A stretch of DNA of 64,000 nt from an alpha proteobacterium AAP38 (lineage in GTDB: Bacteria > Pseudomonadota > Alphaproteobacteria > Azospirillales > Azospirillaceae). A program made the position numbers and the translations under genes. Below the pieces are notes generated by a model that did no database searches, was not told where the DNA came from, and was given only the letters and a program-made list of their open reading frames with translations. The stretch is taken from contig LJHR01000024.1 in NCBI GenBank assembly GCA_001296005.1, positions 107,203 through 171,202 of the forward strand, in the 5' to 3' direction. Shown piece by piece: positions 62,696-64,000 of this stretch (the first letter of the stretch is position 1; the number at the start of each line of letters is the position of its first letter).

Positions 62696-64000
62696 GACGG
62701 CCTCCGATGCTGCGGGCGCGCAGGTCATCATAGCGTTCGACATTGGCCTTGGATTCATGGTGCAGGAGCAGGGTCTGCGGTGTGCTGATGATCCGCCCGT
62801 CGGTCGGCTTGCCATCGATCAGGCGATGCAGGATGTTCAGGACAAGGGTCTTAGGGAGGCACGCCGTCGGACAGGGCTAGTTCGACCGCAGCCAGCACCG
62901 CTTGCTCGTCGTGCTGCAGGACCAGGGCTAGGATATCGACCATGTCGCGATCGCCACCGGGACGCCGCAGCATCTGATCCTGCAAGCGCCGGAACCCCGA
63001 CGGCAGTTCCGCGAAGGGGGCACCCTTGCGCAACGCGCCGGGTTTCCGTTGGATCACCGACAGGTAATGGCGCCAGTCATCGATTGTCCGGGGCTGCTGT
63101 TGGGATCGGTCAATCCAGCGTTCATGCTGGCACAGGATGTTCCCCCCGGCCGCGACAACAAGCCGGTCCGGGTAGACCCGCAGGCTGACGGGCCGGTTCG
63201 CGAACGAGGCCGGCACGCTGTTGCGGTTGCGCTCGAAGCTGATCAGGCAGGTTGGTGAGACGCGCTTGCTCTGCTCAACGAACCCGTCAAACTCGGGCGG
63301 CACTGGCATCAGCGCGGACCGTTCCTCCGTCAAAATATCGGCAAGTGTACCGACAAGATGGCCATGCGCTATCTCCCGCCACAGCGCCAGGCAGCGCTGC
63401 CCAAGCCAGACATTCAGCGCGGCCAGGTCGGGGAAATCCGGCGTCGGCTGCCACAGCCGTGGCCGTGCGTCCTGTACATTTCTCGACCTGCCCTTTCTCC
63501 CAGCCCGACGCCAGGTTGCAGAATGATGGCTCGAAGACATAGTGGTTGGCCATGGCCAGAAAGCGCAAATTGACCTGACGCTCCTTGCCACGCCTAACGC
63601 GGTCCACCGCCGTGCGCAGATTGTCGTAGATCCCGCGCCCTGGCACGCCGCTGAAGACGCGGAAGCCATGCCAATGGGCGTCGAACAGCATTTCATGGGT
63701 TTGCAGCAGATATGCCCGGACCAGGAATGCCCGGCTGTACGCCAGTTTGATATGCGCGAACTGCAATTTGGTACGATGACCGCCCAACAAGGCGTAATCC
63801 TCGCTCCAGTCGAACTGGAAGGCCTCGCCGGGGCGAAAACGCAGCGGAACGAAAACGCCGCGTCCTGTTGTTTGCTGCTCGCGTTGCCGCTCCGCGCGCC
63901 ATTCACGGGCAAAGGCCGCAACCCGATTATAAGAACCGGTGAACCCCAGCGCGATCAGATCGGCGTGCATATGTTTCAAGGTTCGGCGCTGCTTGCGCGA
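62685..64000 (-). pseudogene. istA: Frameshifted istA (IS21 transposase), 5' end outside window
   Basis: Three successive minus-strand frames code contiguous parts of an IS21 transposase. The first has the DDE-type residues (FQFDWSEDYALL, IYDNLRTAVDRV and GWEKGQVEK); it breaks near 63480. The second carries NVQDARPRLWQPTPDF up to GVPP and breaks near 62850 by one extra C. The third ends with NVERYDDLRARSIGGRHAS. Two frameshifts make it a pseudogene unless recoding occurs. Confidence 0.8.

Larger units (their letters stand above)
62403..64000 (-). mobile_element. Decayed IS21-family element, cut by the window edge
   Basis: The end at 62403 begins TGTTGATTTCCACG and contains the GACCCGGGATTTCC and GAATTGACCCA words that are repeated at IS21 ends. 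It holds a truncated istB and an istA with two frameshifts. It is inserted in the IS3 orfB remnant, giving a nested arrangement. It continues beyond 64000. Confidence 0.7.

Noticed and set aside
1..64000. CRISPR arrays or rRNA genes
   Set aside because: No regularly spaced direct repeats of 25–40 bases and no rRNA-like sequence were seen; only one tRNA gene was found.

Overview
The window looks like a chromosomal segment of a high-GC alphaproteobacterium, most likely Rhodospirillales/Azospirillaceae. This is inferred from gene content and order: argH–lptM–lysA–TIGR02302 protein, radA–cvpA–purF, glyQ–glyS, a plant-type GshA, PutA with a divergent Lrp-type regulator, and DUF6476 beside RluD. 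The genus is not proven by anything seen here.

Layout. 1–2503 is GC-rich core: a gene tail, a THUMP RNA methyltransferase and a probable ADP-ribosyltransferase. 2514–19540 is an AT-richer island made of two integrative elements in tandem at the 3' end of a tRNA-Glu gene (19541–19616, minus strand). Three direct copies of the tRNA 3' end (2514, 8051, 19541) delimit them. Element A (about 5.5 kb) carries a tyrosine integrase, a ribbon-helix-helix-like protein, a HUH Rep-like protein, a serine recombinase, an XRE regulator and two envelope cargo genes. Element B (about 11.5 kb) carries a Toprim protein, a helicase with four cysteines placed as in XPD/DinG enzymes, small membrane proteins inside a 46-bp inverted repeat, a second XRE regulator, membrane and secreted cargo, MobC, a relaxase with a gene nested inside it, and its own integrase beside the tRNA. 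The two XRE regulators match at 49 of 67 positions and share an operator built on GAATATATTC, which also lies before the cargo of both elements. This points to one regulatory circuit used by both.

19700–61250 is core metabolism and information processing: TlpA-like lipoprotein, ArgH, LptM, LysA, TIGR02302 protein, PolA, aldo/keto reductase, ThpR, threonine aldolase, DUF6476, RluD, RpoH, a histidine kinase, GshA, RsmE, PpdK, GlyS/GlyQ, an oligopeptide-binding protein, a crystallin-like secreted protein, two M16 peptidases, PurF, CvpA, RadA, a peptidoglycan-binding-like membrane protein, a membrane REC–Hpt protein with a degenerate receiver, an OmpR-type regulator, PutA and its regulator.

61399–64000 is a second mobile region: a small tyrosine recombinase, an IS3 orfB remnant and a decayed IS21 (frameshifted istA, truncated istB) running off the window edge.

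The genes most worth following are those of the tandem island: the shared XRE operator circuit, the 46-bp inverted-repeat cassette, the gene nested in the relaxase and the Cys4 helicase/Toprim pair. The ADP-ribosyltransferase-like gene just outside the island also merits follow-up.
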